NCBI GenBank assembly: GCA_023213395.1
Contig: CM041465.1
Coordinates: 218,185,741-218,249,740 of the forward strand
Direction: 5' to 3'
From: Cycas panzhihuaensis
Lineage: Eukaryota > Cycadophyta
DNA: 64,000 bases
Position 1 is the stretch's first letter. Each line of letters opens with the position of its first letter. Of this stretch, positions 11,721 to 23,252 are shown in pieces. Position numbers and translations under genes: made by a program. A model generated the notes under the pieces. That model made no database searches and was not told the DNA's origin. It worked only from the letters and a program-made list of their open reading frames with translations.

Positions 11721-14700
11721 AACTCATCTTCCTCCTCTCGTTCTCCTAGTCATCGCACCCCGTCACCTTCGCGACCCCAGAACAGGGGGAAGAAGGTGAT
11801 CCAGTTGCTTGAAGCAACTCCTACTTATGCCCTTACGCGATCTCAAGCCACCAAGGAAGCGGTGGGAGCTTCTTGTTCTTTCGTTCCTTCTGACCCTCTT
11901 CCGAAGAACCTTCCTCCGGAAATCCCCCTCTTTCCCAAGGCTATTCCTGTACGCCTGGGTCGTTACGATTTCTGAATGGCACTTACCCAACCTACCGCGA
12001 AGGGTAAGCCCTTCTCTATCATAGACGAGCTTCATACGGTCACCGTAGGAATGTCCTTGATGGACGTTTTGAGGAGTTATCCCGAGCAGTAGGCCCTCCT
12101 CCTAGAAGCTTTAGGATCAACTGATGTGCCTGTCCACGCTTTGGGTGTCGCCCAAGGTTGTGGACCCATTATCTCATTTGATCCTAAGGATCTTCCTCCT
12201 GCCAGCGAAAGGGAACGTCAGTGGAACTTCCCATTTACCATCACCATCGATACGCCTGATTGTATCCTTTGAAGGACTGTTGTCGACAATGGTTCTTCTG
12301 TCAATGTCATGCCCTTGCGTGTCATGCAAGAGCTTGGTATCTCTACCTTGGAACCCGTCCCCTGGCGATGCCAAGGTTATGGCGGTAGCAAGAAGACCCC
12401 TTTGGGATCTGTCGTGATTCCGCTTACCCTTGAGGGCAAGACCGTTCTTGCCAACATTGTAGTCCTCGACGTTGACGTGGATTACAACCTCCTTCTAGGT
12501 CATCCATGGCTCGATCAAATGGGAGCCGTGTGCTCGACTCTTTGGGGACAACTTAAATTCATCCACGACGGGCGGATGAGAGTGGTTCCCCACAAACGTC
12601 CGTTTACCAAACAAACCCGCTCCACGAGTTCGGTAAACCCAGGTTCATCTACCCATGCCTCGGCTTACTCTATTAGTATACCTAACCCATCTGAAGAAGA
12701 TCCCACATCTTCTCCCCCTAGTCTCACGTGATTCACCCCTATTGGTGTTGGGAGTTACAGGTACCTTGCTTCATTTAGTGATGACGAGTCACTCGATGAA
12801 GATGAGGGTTGCCTTCACCCCGTCTCTTTCCTCCGCGCCAGTAGGTCACACTCGCCTCATTCTAGATCCCCACCTAGAACCTCTCTCGTTGGTGAGACTA
12901 GCCACTCATGCGTGTCATACGTCATCGCTCGCATTGACCTGCCCATCGCCAGTTCTTCTTCTTCATTACCCCCCATTGGTAATGGCTTTGAGGAACTGCC
13001 TTTCGCTCCTTCCGAGGAGCCTCTTCTTGGTTTTCCTTCAGATTCCCACGAGGAAGTTGAGCAACCCAATGGTCATCACGGTCCCGTTGCTCTTACTCCC
13101 TCTAATGCTTCCTCTACTCGAAGTAAGGTCATCCATGAGGTGGATTATTTTGAGGATGATGAAGCCCTGCTTGAGCATCTGGCGGGCCTTGCGCCTAACT
13201 TGCCTTCTGGTCACCACCAGCTTGGTCATCAGAAGATCCTCGCAATCGGATCCACGCTTACCAATCTGATCCCGTCTCCTGTTCCTCCTCCTCCCATTGA
13301 TCTTGCCCCTCTCCACTTCGAGGAGGGCAACGTCATGTGCATGGGGGCAACTCAAGACATAGTCTTGGCCCCGGGTAAGGTCATTAAGGTTAGGTTGGAA
13401 TATTTCCCTGATGAGATAAGGGAGTACTCCCTTCTGTTCAAGGAGTTCTGAGACGTGTTTGCATGGGATTATGCTAACATGAAGGGAATTGACCCCTTGA
13501 TTGTCACCCATAACCTCACCACCATCCCTGGCGCCTGCCCTGTGTGCTAGAAGCAGCGTCCCCTTCACCCAAACCTCTCAGCTGCTATCAAGATGGAGGT
13601 TGAGAAGCTCCTGGACGCTGGGCTTATCACTTCCATTGACTACCCTAAGTGGGTCTCTAATATTGTCCCCATTGCCAAAAAGAACGGGGCAATCCGTATA
13701 TGTGTCGATTTTCACGACATCAATAATGCTTATCCCAAGGACAATTTCTCGTTACCCTTCCTCGATCAAATCATCGATCGCACCACCGGATTTAAAGTGA
13801 TGTCCCTAATGGATGGCTTCTCCGGCTATAACCAAATCCAGATTTCTCCCAAAGACCGCCATAAGACGGCCTTCACTACTCCTTGGGGTACCTTCGCCTA
13901 TAAGGCGATGCCCTTTGGCCTTAAGAATGCAGGTGCTACTTACCAAAGAGCCATGCATTTTATCTTCCATGACCTCATTAATGACACACTGGAAGTTTTC
14001 ATGGACGATATGATGGGTCTCTCCCGTGTTAGGGCCCATCACCCTTCCAACTTGCGTGCCATCTTTTCACGATGCCGCAAGTATCACGTCAGTCTAAATC
14101 TGCTCAAGTGTGTGTTTGCCGTTACCTCGGGTAAACTCCTTGGATTCCTTGTATCCAAACAAGGAATTCAGATCGACCCTGACAAAGTTAGAGTGATCCT
14201 TGACATGCCATCACCTAGAACTCAACGACAGATTAAGTCGTTCCTAGGGAGGCTTGGTTTTCTTAGGCGCTTCTTAGCCGATTTCGCTGTGAGCGCTAAA
14301 CCCCTCACAAACCTATTGAAGAAGGGAGCTCATTTTGCCTAGTCTGACAAGACCCAAAAGGCCTTCGAAGGACTTAAGAAAGCTTTAGCTTCCGCTCCTA
14401 CATTGGCACCTCCCCGATTCGATAGGCCCTTCATCCTGTACACCTCAGCGACTGATGAATCCTTGGGCACTATGATAGCTCAAGAGGATGACTCGAGAAC
14501 TGAGAGAGTTATTTACTTCATCAGTCGCACTCTCATGGCTGTTGAGCTTAACTATTCTCCTACCAAGAAGGAGTGCCTTTCCTTGGTTCATGTGACTAAG
14601 AAGTTTAGGTACTACTTGCTTGGCAACACCACCAAGGTGATCGTTTAATCCGATCCCTTGCGATACTTGCTAACTCATTCAGATTTGACGGGTAGGGTCG

Positions 14701-16172
14701 GTCATTTGGCCCTACTCCAAGAATTCGACCTCCATATCATTAACTGGAAATCAAAGAAGGGAATGATAGTGGTCGAGCAACTCGTGGATGCCACTATCCT
14801 GAACTCCTTTGGTACTCTCGTTGACGACTCTCTCCCCGATCAGTCTATCTTGACAATTCAGGGAGCCTCTTCCCATCTGCTCATCGACAATGAGTGGTAC
14901 GGTGACATAGTGCAGTATCTTACGTAGCAGCAATACCGCCCCGACGCTAGTAGTAAAGTTAGATCTCGTATCCAGACTTCTGCCAGGCAATATCTCCTCG
15001 TGGACGAGGTATTGTACAAGAGGTCCTTCGATGGGATCCTCCTCCGCTGTGTCACTACTGACGAAGCCAACCAGGTACTTCGTGAATGCCACCATGGCAT
15101 TTGTGGAGGTCACTTTGGGGGCCAGTCTATGGCTCAGAGGATCCTCCGCATGGGCTATTTTTAGCCGTCCCTTTTTAAGGATGCTCATGCCTTTGCTTTG
15201 AAATATCGGCGATGTCAGGAACACGCCAACATTTCCCATGTGCCTTCCGAGGCCCTGCATCCCATTGTTTCGCCATGGCCCTTCGCTCAGTGGGGACTAG
15301 ACCTCATTGGGGCTATCTCCCCACCTTCGTCATTGCAAAGACAAGTTCATCTTGACTGCCACGGAGTATTTCACCAAATGGGCGGAGGCCATTCCCTTGA
15401 TCACTACTCCTGGCAAAACGGTTGCCACGTTCATTTATCAGCATATCATTTGCCGTTTCAGAATTCTGGACGTCCTAATCACTGACAATGGAACTCCTTT
15501 CTGTAATAAGGAGATGGATGAGCTTTGTGAGAAGTTCAAAATTTCCCATAAGACTTCCTCCCCTTACTACCCTCAGGCAAACGGCCAAGTGGAGTCTTTC
15601 AATAAGACCCTCGTCAACATCCTCAAGAAAACTGTCGCTCAATCCCAAAAGGATTGGCACCTTCAGTTGCCCTCTGCCTTGTGGGCTTACCGCACCTCTA
15701 TCCGCTTACGCCACGGAATGACCCCATTCTCCACGGTCTACTTGATCGAGGCGATACTCCCGTTGGAGGTGGAAATTCCTTCCTTGCGAGTCTCCCTTCG
15801 AGGTTTCATTGACGAAGAGTAGATCTGTCAGGCTCGCCTGTTGGACCTCGAAGCGTTGGATGAGAGACGCCAGCCGCTATCATCGCTAACCTAGCATCCA
15901 AAGCCCGCTCACAAAGGGCCTACGATAAACACCTTCGTTCCCGCCCTTTGTTTCCTGGGGACTATATCCTCAAGCTCGAATATCTCCATGACCGTTTGAC
16001 CAAGTTCAAACCCCGATGGGTTGGTCCTTTCATCATTATCGAATCCCTCGATAATGGTGCCTACAGGATAGCCACCCTGAAAGGGCTTGAATTTGAGAAA
16101 GTCATAATGGAAAGTTCCTTAAGAAGTTTTATGCATGATCTCTATGATCTCTTCGCCTGCCTTTCGAAATGA
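11721..16172 (+). pseudogene. pol: G1 pol: protease, RT, RNase H, integrase (broken)
   Basis: Protease: VVDNGSSVNVMP near 12280, then DYNLLLGHPWL. RT: about 13590-14340 with WVSNIVPIAKKNG, RICVDFHDINNA, MDGFSGYNQIQISP, MPFGLKNAGATYQR and the catalytic box FMDDMM. RNase H: about 14400-14800 (LYTSATDESLG...YYLLGNTTKVIV). Integrase: zinc finger near 15080-15220, its CxxC now YRRC, then the core D,D,E residues in GLDLIGAI, LITDNGTPFCN and NGQVESFNKTL. The C-terminal tail WVGPFIIIESLDNGAYRIATL carries no chromodomain. Frame 3 is used up to about 15335, a frameshift moves to frame 1, and the tail is back in frame 3. In-frame stops include 11973, 12090, 12270, 12729, 13449, 14340, 14646, 14925 and 15162. 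Confidence 0.92.
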
Positions 16173-16235
16173 GCCTGAACCTCCATCTTAGGTTGTCCCC
16201 ATTCTTCCCAACCACGGGTAGAATGGCAGTTTAAG

Positions 16236-16490
16236 ATGGGTCTTTCTTCGTCTTTCTGGTTCCTTCCGCAGAACCCATGTTCCCATATCCTCTCGGGAAC
16301 CTCTGTCATCTTGCTTGGGGATTCCCCAATCAGGAAGATACTTGCGAGTGTCGTCACTTCTCTCTCTCCCCGTCCGTCGTTTCCTTCGCATAGTCCGCTA
16401 TGCTCTCTCGTAGATGTGTATGTCACTCTATCCTCTAACCTCACACCTCTCTGTCGTTCCTCTCGCGACGTGTGTGTGTGCTCCTATTAG
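16236..16490 (+). CDS. Small ORF after pol, conserved in G1 and G2
   Basis: An 84-codon uninterrupted frame begins 64 bases after pol ends. The partner in G2 (82 codons) starts at the aligned ATG and stops at the aligned TAG, with internal indels that restore frame. The product would be hydrophobic at first (SSSFWFL, HILSGTSVILLG), then Ser/Pro-rich and Cys-containing. No known family. Similarity could reflect shared DNA ancestry only, so protein status is tentative. Confidence 0.3.
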   Translation: MGLSSSFWFLPQNPCSHILSGTSVILLGDSPIRKILASVVTSLSPRPSFPSHSPLCSLVDVYVTLSSNLTPLCRSSRDVCVCSY

Positions 16491-16811
16491 ACGTATAGCC
16501 ATACATGGAAGGAAACATATCCATAACACAAATACCCATAACATAAAACATCCACAACATAACATTCACAATATACAAAATAACCATACATATCATCCAC
16601 ACATGATACATCATACACAGCATCTCATATCTAAACGGGGTTCCAATTACTCCATGCATATATATATATATATATACATCCAAAAAATCATGTCACATCA
16701 TACATTCTGGGAAGCCGGTGTCCTTGCAGGGGGGGGTACAATCATATGGTCCTATATATGACCCCACAGGCCCGTGGCTTTCCTGTCAAAACCATAGGTG
16801 CATATCCCATG
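16491..16811. other. G1 3' noncoding spacer with (TA)n
   Basis: CA/TA-rich low-complexity DNA with a (TA)n run at about 16656-16676. G2 has a (TA)n run at the matching place (about 34301-34322), so the microsatellite predates the split of the two copies. Confidence 0.6.
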
Positions 16812-18677
16812 CTATTTCCCCGCTCTTGGGGTGCCATCTCCTGGTCTCTGTGATCCCTCTCCTAGGGACCACATGCCTCCGAGGCTCCTCCTGGGCCTCC
16901 GCGAGCTGCCTGCCTCGCTCTCCTTGTCCCGCGGCCGTCTCGGGGTCGCTGCCGCCGTGTGGGTGTGCGTCCTGCTCCGGCCCGACCTCGATACCATCTG
17001 TACTACCAGCTGATCGTATCTGGCCTAGATATGATCCCGCTCTCCCCAGAGTGCCTCCTCTGTCACCCTGAGACGCTCTGTGATGACTGCTAGCTGGGTT
17101 CTGCTCTCAACGTCTCCACCGCCTCGCCTGCGCCTCTGAGCCCTGTGCACTGCCCTGCGTAGCTCATCTCTCTCGCGCCTCACGTCATCTCTCTCCTTCT
17201 GCAGACGTCCCCGGGATGCTACATGCTCTTGGGACTCGGTAGCCCATATGTCCCTCGCCCTCACCAATGGGGTGAATGCCTCTCTGTAGGCACCTGCCAC
17301 TCTAGGCTCATCACCTGCCTGGATGGGCGGTTGCCCCTCTACGTACACCTGAGGGAATATCTCCCTCACCACAGCCTCTAACAATCTCTGGATCTTTGTT
17401 GTACTTGCCAATACAACATGCCATGTGTCAATTTATATCTCACCATATACTATGATCAAATCAAACCAAACATCTATCTGGATGCCAAACGACTCTGGAA
17501 AGGGTTAGGCCTCACCTGCTATGGCCGCCGGCTCCTCTGGTCGTGCAGCATCCTCCCCTCCTGGCTCTCCGCCAACTGCAGGTGTCTCGTCCTCTGGCAC
17601 CTCCTATGCCTGGGTCTCTCTCCTCATGGGGGTGGGCCCAGCTCTCGTCCCTCCATATCCCATCACGATCCGCAGCTTGTGGGCCCTGGTCACAGGTCCC
17701 CTGATCTCGCCCTGCGCTCCTAACAGTCCTACCTCTCCTCCAACAGCTCCGGATGGATCCTCTACATCTCTTGCTGTCCTCGAGGGACCTGCCTCCCCTG
17801 CAGGTCGTGATGGGCCGGCCCAAGCATCTCCATCATCCCCGCTGCCTCCACCGCCATCGCCTCGCGGCACTCCTGCTCCGCCCGCCTCGCCGTCGCTATC
17901 CCACCTCACTGTCTTATAAGGCTCTGCTATGTAGTCTAGGAGGGTGAGGATGTCTAGTGACATGGCCTCCACTGATCGCCGGACATGGGCCCTATCCTCT
18001 GTCCCCCGGGCCTCGTCGCCACCTGTGGACCATCGGACCTACTCAGAATGGGGTGTGGTCCTGCTGGTGCCACCGCCACAGTGATCGAAGAACCAACACC
18101 GCAACAAAGGTGCTATACGACAACCCACCTCACGGCCGTCTCCGATAGTATCCAAATGGGCGACGAGGTTCGCCGCCATCGTGGCTGCCACCATCCTCTC
18201 GCCGCTTCGCGGCGGTGAACGCATCCATCCACCTGGCACCTCCCTATAGTTCTGCTTTCGGGAAATCGAGCGAGAATACATAGTATAACCGGTTCCTTAC
18301 TCGAGGAATCCACGATATCGATCTTGCCCTGAGGGGCTACCCTCTGCTCCCATCTGTTACCTCCCTGTAGAACAGGCTTCCTCCTCAGGCCGCCTGTCAA
18401 GGCGTCCCTAGTCTCACCGGCCTCCCTGTCACGGAGTTTCCCAAGATCCACGGATATCTCTCGGCGTGACCGTCACATCACCTACCTGTGGTAGGTAGAA
18501 CACATATCTCCTCCTGTCCCAATGGGACACTATATTAACCAACAGTCTCTGATCCAATGTGTATTGAGGTGTCTTGAGGGCCTTGTATAGGCCACACCTC
18601 TGTAGGATCTCCCTATCCTCCTACGATGCCATCTCCATGTAGCTCATCATAGCCTACGTTCTCGCTATATTCATCAT
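16812..18677 (-). pseudogene. Antisense gene in G1: PMD-like N-terminus, coiled coil, basic tail
   Basis: Opposite to gag-pol, one reading frame holds both ends from the ATG at 18677 to the stop at 16812. The N-terminus (LYKALKTPQYTLDQRLL, then YVFYLPQVGDVTVTPRDI) resembles the plant mobile domain (PMD, aminotransferase-like) pattern of a conserved leucine/aspartate helix followed by a 'TF.LP.GE.T.TL.DV' strand. A middle part (MVAATMAANLVAHLDTIGDG, LLRCWFFDHCG), a Gly/Asp-rich linker, a heptad coiled coil (about 17060-17250, QKERDDVRRERDEL) and a basic tail (TPRRPRDKESEAGSS) follow. Stops: one at 17025-17027 where G2 has Gln, one at 18039, two near 17412-17515, plus frameshifts at about 18260-18470. 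G2 keeps the tail, so the gene belongs to the family. PMD proteins act in silencing or are carried by transposons; the role here is unknown. The PMD match is by eye. Confidence 0.6.
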
Positions 18678-19340
18678 GAGGACAAATTGCTCACACCAAA
18701 AACAACTCAAGTCACCTCATATTAGTTATCACATCCTCTCTCTCAAATCTCTCTCTGCCTACAATTTGGGGCTCTTTTGACCCTCATGTCTATTTTTTTG
18801 CCTTTTTGCCAGATTGCCAAATTTAGCGGCATCACTAAGTTTGGCACGGGTCCCGCGGTGATCGGGGGCCCCATGGTAATGATCACGACACCGCGATCAT
18901 TACCGCGGTACGAACGGTGATCCCCCAAAAGGGGGGATTTCAGCCCCGAAAAATAAAAAATTTCTTCTAGTGGACCCTGCGGGGCCCACCGGGACCAGGG
19001 CTCCCTAATGCCCAGGTCCCCACCTCTTTCTGGGTCTGATTCAGACTCTGAGAGGCCTCTCGTTGCCCATAAGGGGCACTAAAACCATGTAAAAACCTTA
19101 AAAAAATCAACAAACTTTGAACTTTGAAATAGGCTGGGTTTAGTGATATCCACTCACTGGATCTGGTCTCGCCACCACCATGTCGTCATATCGGTCGTGC
19201 TGGCTCTCTCCGCCCTTCGATCTGACGGTCCGATCTCCCTCTGCATGCCTCCGAAGTTGGGCGGCACTCCGCTGCGTAAGGGAATGGCTCTGGTTTCGTA
19301 CGAGAGCCAGTGAAAATGAATTCATTTTTTCCGTTAATTT
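18678..19340. other. Region between antisense gene and its TATA box
   Basis: Transcribed leader of the antisense gene if the TATA box is real. It also contains palindromic GC patches (CCGCGGTGATCGGGGGCCC, ATTACCGCGGTACGAACGG) near 18850-18915. A minus-strand frame starting at the ATG at 19325 and ending at 19140 (about 61 codons, Arg/Gln-rich) could be an upstream ORF; no family recognised. Confidence 0.35.
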
Positions 19341-19351
19341 CCTTATATAGG
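19341..19351 (-). promoter_or_regulatory. TATA box for the antisense gene
   Basis: CCTATATAAGG on the minus strand, a near-perfect plant TATA box, in the correct orientation and upstream of the antisense gene (ATG 18677). The surrounding DNA is GC-rich, so it is not a chance feature of AT-rich sequence. G2 has lost this segment by deletion. Confidence 0.5.
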
Positions 19352-19483
19352 CGGGGGCCCCAACGGGCACTTTCTCCGTTTTTGGTCTTGCGACAGTCGT
19401 TGAGACTGTCCCGCCATCCTGATCACCTTTACCTTCTAGCCCTATCGTCAAATGTGATGTACTGAGGCTATTTCTGCCCTCCC

Positions 19484-20280
19484 TTGAAAGGGCATTTATG
19501 GTGCCTCATTATCGCGCTTTTGCCAGGGCCCTTCTGCATCGTTTTGCACACTACTTCCGTGCCTGCCCGAGTTTATACTCATTTGGCTCATTTCATCACC
19601 CTAGACTCATTTCCGCGGTCCTTTCTCGCTCTTGGGGTCCCTAAAGGGAATGCCCCCTCGCTTGGGGGCATGTTTCGCTTTCTGAAGCGACCTTTTGGTG
19701 CCCCAGGGGGCCTTTTCCTTCCGACCACTCTCTGTCGGTGATCGGATTGCTTGCGCGCCCTAGGTAACCTCATTGCTAAGTCCTCCTACCCTTCATGGCC
19801 ACATTTTGCTTGCTTTCCGGGTGTTGCTTTCATTATCTGTTCACTGCCTGGATTTTGTGTCACCTATGTCCGTCTACATCTTTACCGACTGAAGCCACTT
19901 GTAATCTGGACCTTCACCGCATGGATTCTCATGACCCTTCTGGACATGATCTCCTCCACTCTGGGATCTTCCTCCCAGAGACTACCAAGAACGAAGCTAA
20001 ATATACAGCTGTTATTGAAGCCCTTACTGATGCCCTCTGTTTCCATCATGGATCCATTGTTTTGCTTTGTGACTCTCAAGTTGTGGTCTCTCATCTCACC
20101 CAGGTTTACCAGGTGCGATGCCCTCACTTGAGGACTCTTGCTTCTACCGCCAGATCTCTCATGGCCTGCTTTTCTTCTATTGATATCCAGCATATCCCTC
20201 GAGCCCTCAACGCTGAGGCAGATAGTCTCGTTCACCTCATCCTTGAGCGCTACCTTCCTCTCCTTGTTGACCGTCCCTGA
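19484..20280 (+). pseudogene. Second (archaeal-type) RNase H of G1, detached from pol
   Basis: The C-terminal two thirds read NEAKYTAVIEALTDAL, LLCDSQVVVSHL and HIPRALNAEADSL, carrying the catalytic Glu and two Asp residues of an RNase H1 fold. In G1 the first Asp is out of frame (IFTD then a stop near 19885). In G2 the same place reads FTDGRSCDNPGPS. RNase H removes RNA from the RNA-DNA hybrid during reverse transcription. It lies about 3.3-3.6 kb downstream of integrase, on the far side of the antisense gene and about 400 bp before the 3' LTR. Frames: 19484-19741 (frame 2), TGA, then a shift to frame 1. Confidence 0.8.
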
Positions 20281-20674
20281 GGCTTGTCTGGCCCTCCTAT
20301 CGCCCAAGCCCTAAGTTATCTCACATTTTGCTTTGCGATCTGTTCGCACCTCCGAAACCTGGCCACTGATGAGGTAAAACTATGGTGCCTACTCTTTGCT
20401 TACTCTTTACTTGATTATGCATGCTCTTCCGTTTCTTTTGTGGTGGGGGCAGCCCCCTCACCTTTCTCGATTTTCGATCGGTTCCCTGTGGCTCATAGGC
20501 AGCCCCTATGTTGTCTCCACCGCCGCTTTCGTATCCATGTGTTCCGCCACGACACTTGTCAGCACCCTTGCCTACTATTATAATCTTAATTGATATATCT
20601 ATATACACATGTGCTATTGACACAGGTTGCCAAGATTCGCCATCGCACTGTGCCCGAGCGACGAGGCTCTGCTA

Positions 20675-20686
20675 CCAAGAGGGCAG
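20675..20686 (+). other. G1 polypurine tract
   Basis: CCAAGAGGGCAG immediately before the TG of the 3' LTR; G2 has CCAAAGGGGCAG at the same place. Confidence 0.75.
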
Positions 20687-23252
20687 TGTTTCCCAGCTTC
20701 CGGGAATGGATACGGAATCACCGACTCAGGTAAGTATAGGTATGTTTCTCGCATTGTCATCTCTTTCTTTTGATGAGTGTTTGCTTACATGTTTGCATGT
20801 ATGTGGCTTTGTGGGCGACTTTGTCGTCGTCCACACTTGTTTTAGCCTATGATGACTATAGTAGGGGCACACTCCCAGCGAGTGTGGCACCCTGGTGGCC
20901 ACTTCACTTCCCGCATCTGCCCTCCTCACTTTAGGATCCACTAGGTTTGTGCCACCTTCGCCCGTGTGATGACCTGTCATCGTTTGGTCAACTTGCCACC
21001 CTGATTGAGCCCTATTTTTGCTCCTTTGGACCCATTTGTTGGCTTGTTTGCCCCCGGGTAGGTGTTTCAGCCCCCCATTGGCCCTTTTTGTCATCTGCCC
21101 CCAGCCTAGGCTGGCTGGCCAGGCCTATTTTGGCCTCTGGGTGCGTCTTGTGAGATTCTGCATCACCGAATATTCATGCACCGCGTAATTTACCAGATGA
21201 CTGTTCTATTTTATTTTTTAAAATCCGCCGTGGCAATTTCGCATTTATTGCAAAACTGCCCCGTGGCTCATGACTTGACTCTCTCCCAACCGTTCCCTAA
21301 TCGCTCGCTTTAGGGTTTAGGTTGGCTATTTAAGACATGAATTATCCATTTTTGGAACTTTTTTGGCTCATTCTTTAATTGCTCCTCAAGGAAACACAGA
21401 TGTGCTATGCGCTTCCCTGTTGTTCTGCTACTATCATAGGACTTGCGTCCCTCCTACAGCGTCCTGCTCTCCTTTGGTGTGGCTAGGACATTCTCCCAGC
21501 CCCTCATGCACCTTGGAGAGGGCCCCTTGGAGTGGTTCCAGTAGATCTTTGCCCAGGCAGTCCACAAGTGCTCCAAGTGTAGGTGTTTCTCTTCCAACCT
21601 CCTTAGCAGGGTCCCAAACCTACTGCACTCCAGATCTAGGCTGATTTCTCAGCCCCTCTTCACGCTTTCACGAGGCGAGTCTCTTGCCTCCCTCACTTAG
21701 GTATTTCTTAGTTTACATTATTTTTCTTGTGATATTAATGCTCCATCTTGCCTGCTCCTTGCTTGTCCTTGTGAGTTTGGTCCTTTTCTTTTTAGTGGGT
21801 TATTTTGCCACTGCCTTTGTGCCTCTTGCCTACGTTTGCTGCTCAAGGCAGCGGCGTTGAGGGTTGGCATAGGCTTTTGGGAGGAGCTGGGTGGATTCCG
21901 TACCACCTTTCACGCTCCCTAAGTGGCTCTAAGCCCTCCAAAGCCTCCCTCTCACCCCGTGCTGCCCTTGGCATGCAAGCAAGGGTTCGTAGGCCCTCTT
22001 TTGGCCGCTAAAACCAGCACTGTCACAAGTTGCAGCACTGATTTGAGGGCCTTTGTTCAGGTTTGGGCAACTTACATAAGTCCCAACCATGGGTCTTTAC
22101 CTAACTTTCTTCCCGGCTGCCCGGCTTGCTCCTCATAGCATCCCGGTTTGCCGTAGGTTTTCCTTGGCCCCTCTTTGCCTCTTTGTTGCCATTTCTAGCC
22201 CTTGCTCTTGGCCTTGCCCTCACTGCCTTGTGGCTCTTGGTGGGAGGTTAGGGCATCATTTGCGGGAGGTGGGCCACTCTGAGGCTTTCCGGTCATTTAC
22301 CTTGCTTTGGTTACTCTCTTTTGCATACTTTCATCATTGGATTGATACTAACACATGTGTATTTAGATTCATATTTGTATTGTTTAGACGTATATTGAAT
22401 CTTGTATTGCATGTTAGTATCCTTCCTCCGGGAAGGGAGAAATTGCCATTGCTTGCAGGTACTTGGGGAGAATGGAGGATATCGTCCGTTAGCCCCATTG
22501 CCGGTAAGTACCCTTGTATATATTATACTTTCATATTTCTTCATTTATTAGCTTTTGCTTCCTTCCTTTCTTTGGCATCACATTTGTTTTTCCGGGGAAG
22601 GTAAGAGAGCCCCTTTTCAATCTGCCACAACATCCCGCATCCAACGCGCCGCGTGGAGTAGCTTGGTGCCCTTCGAGAAGGCCTTCGTCACGCACACCCT
22701 CAATCTAGGTGCATATCTTACTCTACCTTGCTACCTTATTTCCTTTTGGTTTCTCCTTTAGTAATTAGCACATTGGAAAATAAAAGGGAAATTTGGTCTT
22801 GCATTTGGTTATGTTTCATTTGTTTTACTATACGCATCTTTGCCATCTATAGGAAAGGTTATAGGAACCCCTCTCCTCTACCTTTCCTCTTCTCTTCTTA
22901 ACTGCACAAGTCTCTGGCCTCCTGCGTTGCTTATGTACCTGGTTAGTTTACTTTGGTACACTCTTGATTTATTTCCCTTGGATCTTCTCCTTCCCCTTCC
23001 GGCCACCCAAAGGTGGGAGGGTCCTGTCCCTAGGTCAACCCAGGTTTGCCTACGCATCTTCACCCTTTGTCTGAAGTGGTGGAGGATCACCTGATAGTAG
23101 CCATATTCCATTGCAGATCCCAAACTCGCGCTCCAGCGCACGAGGCGCTCTGCGTGGTAATTGCTTTCCTCATAGGTCTCACCTTCAGTTATTTCACCGC
23201 CCACTCTCACCACACCTATTAGTTAGGTAGCTATCCCATAGACGCGTGTCCA
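20687..23252 (+). repeat. G1 3' LTR
   Basis: Starts TGTTTCCCAGCTTCC and ends GTGTCCA before the TAGGT duplication. Single copy of the 130-bp unit. Many transitions relative to the 5' LTR, so the insertion is not recent. Confidence 0.93.

Larger units (their letters stand above)
6599..23252 (+). mobile_element. G1: Tat-like Ty3/gypsy element, 16.7 kb
   Basis: LTRs of 2712 and 2566 bp begin TGTTTCCC and end TCCA, and a perfect TAGGT duplication (6594-6598, 23253-23257) brackets the element. In order: primer site, gag, protease, RT, RNase H, integrase, small ORF, antisense gene, second RNase H, purine tract. This RT-RNase H-integrase order is Ty3/gypsy. A second RNase H, a DNGSS protease motif and an Arg-like primer site point to the Tat/Ogre branch. 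All frames have stops or frameshifts, so it cannot make its own proteins. It is the youngest of the nested insertions and much GC-richer than its surroundings. Confidence 0.93.

Noticed and set aside
10100-14042. Long minus-strand frames opposite gag-pol of G1
   Set aside because: Shadows of the coding strand; no motif and no conservation in G2.
16441-16683. Minus-strand Met/Tyr-rich frame
   Set aside because: Low-complexity CA/TA spacer of G1.
17404-17515. Possible intron in the antisense gene (GTGAGG ... GGCAAG)
   Set aside because: Two in-frame stops fall here, but the nearest GT-AG pair removes 112 bases and breaks the frame that fits both sides.
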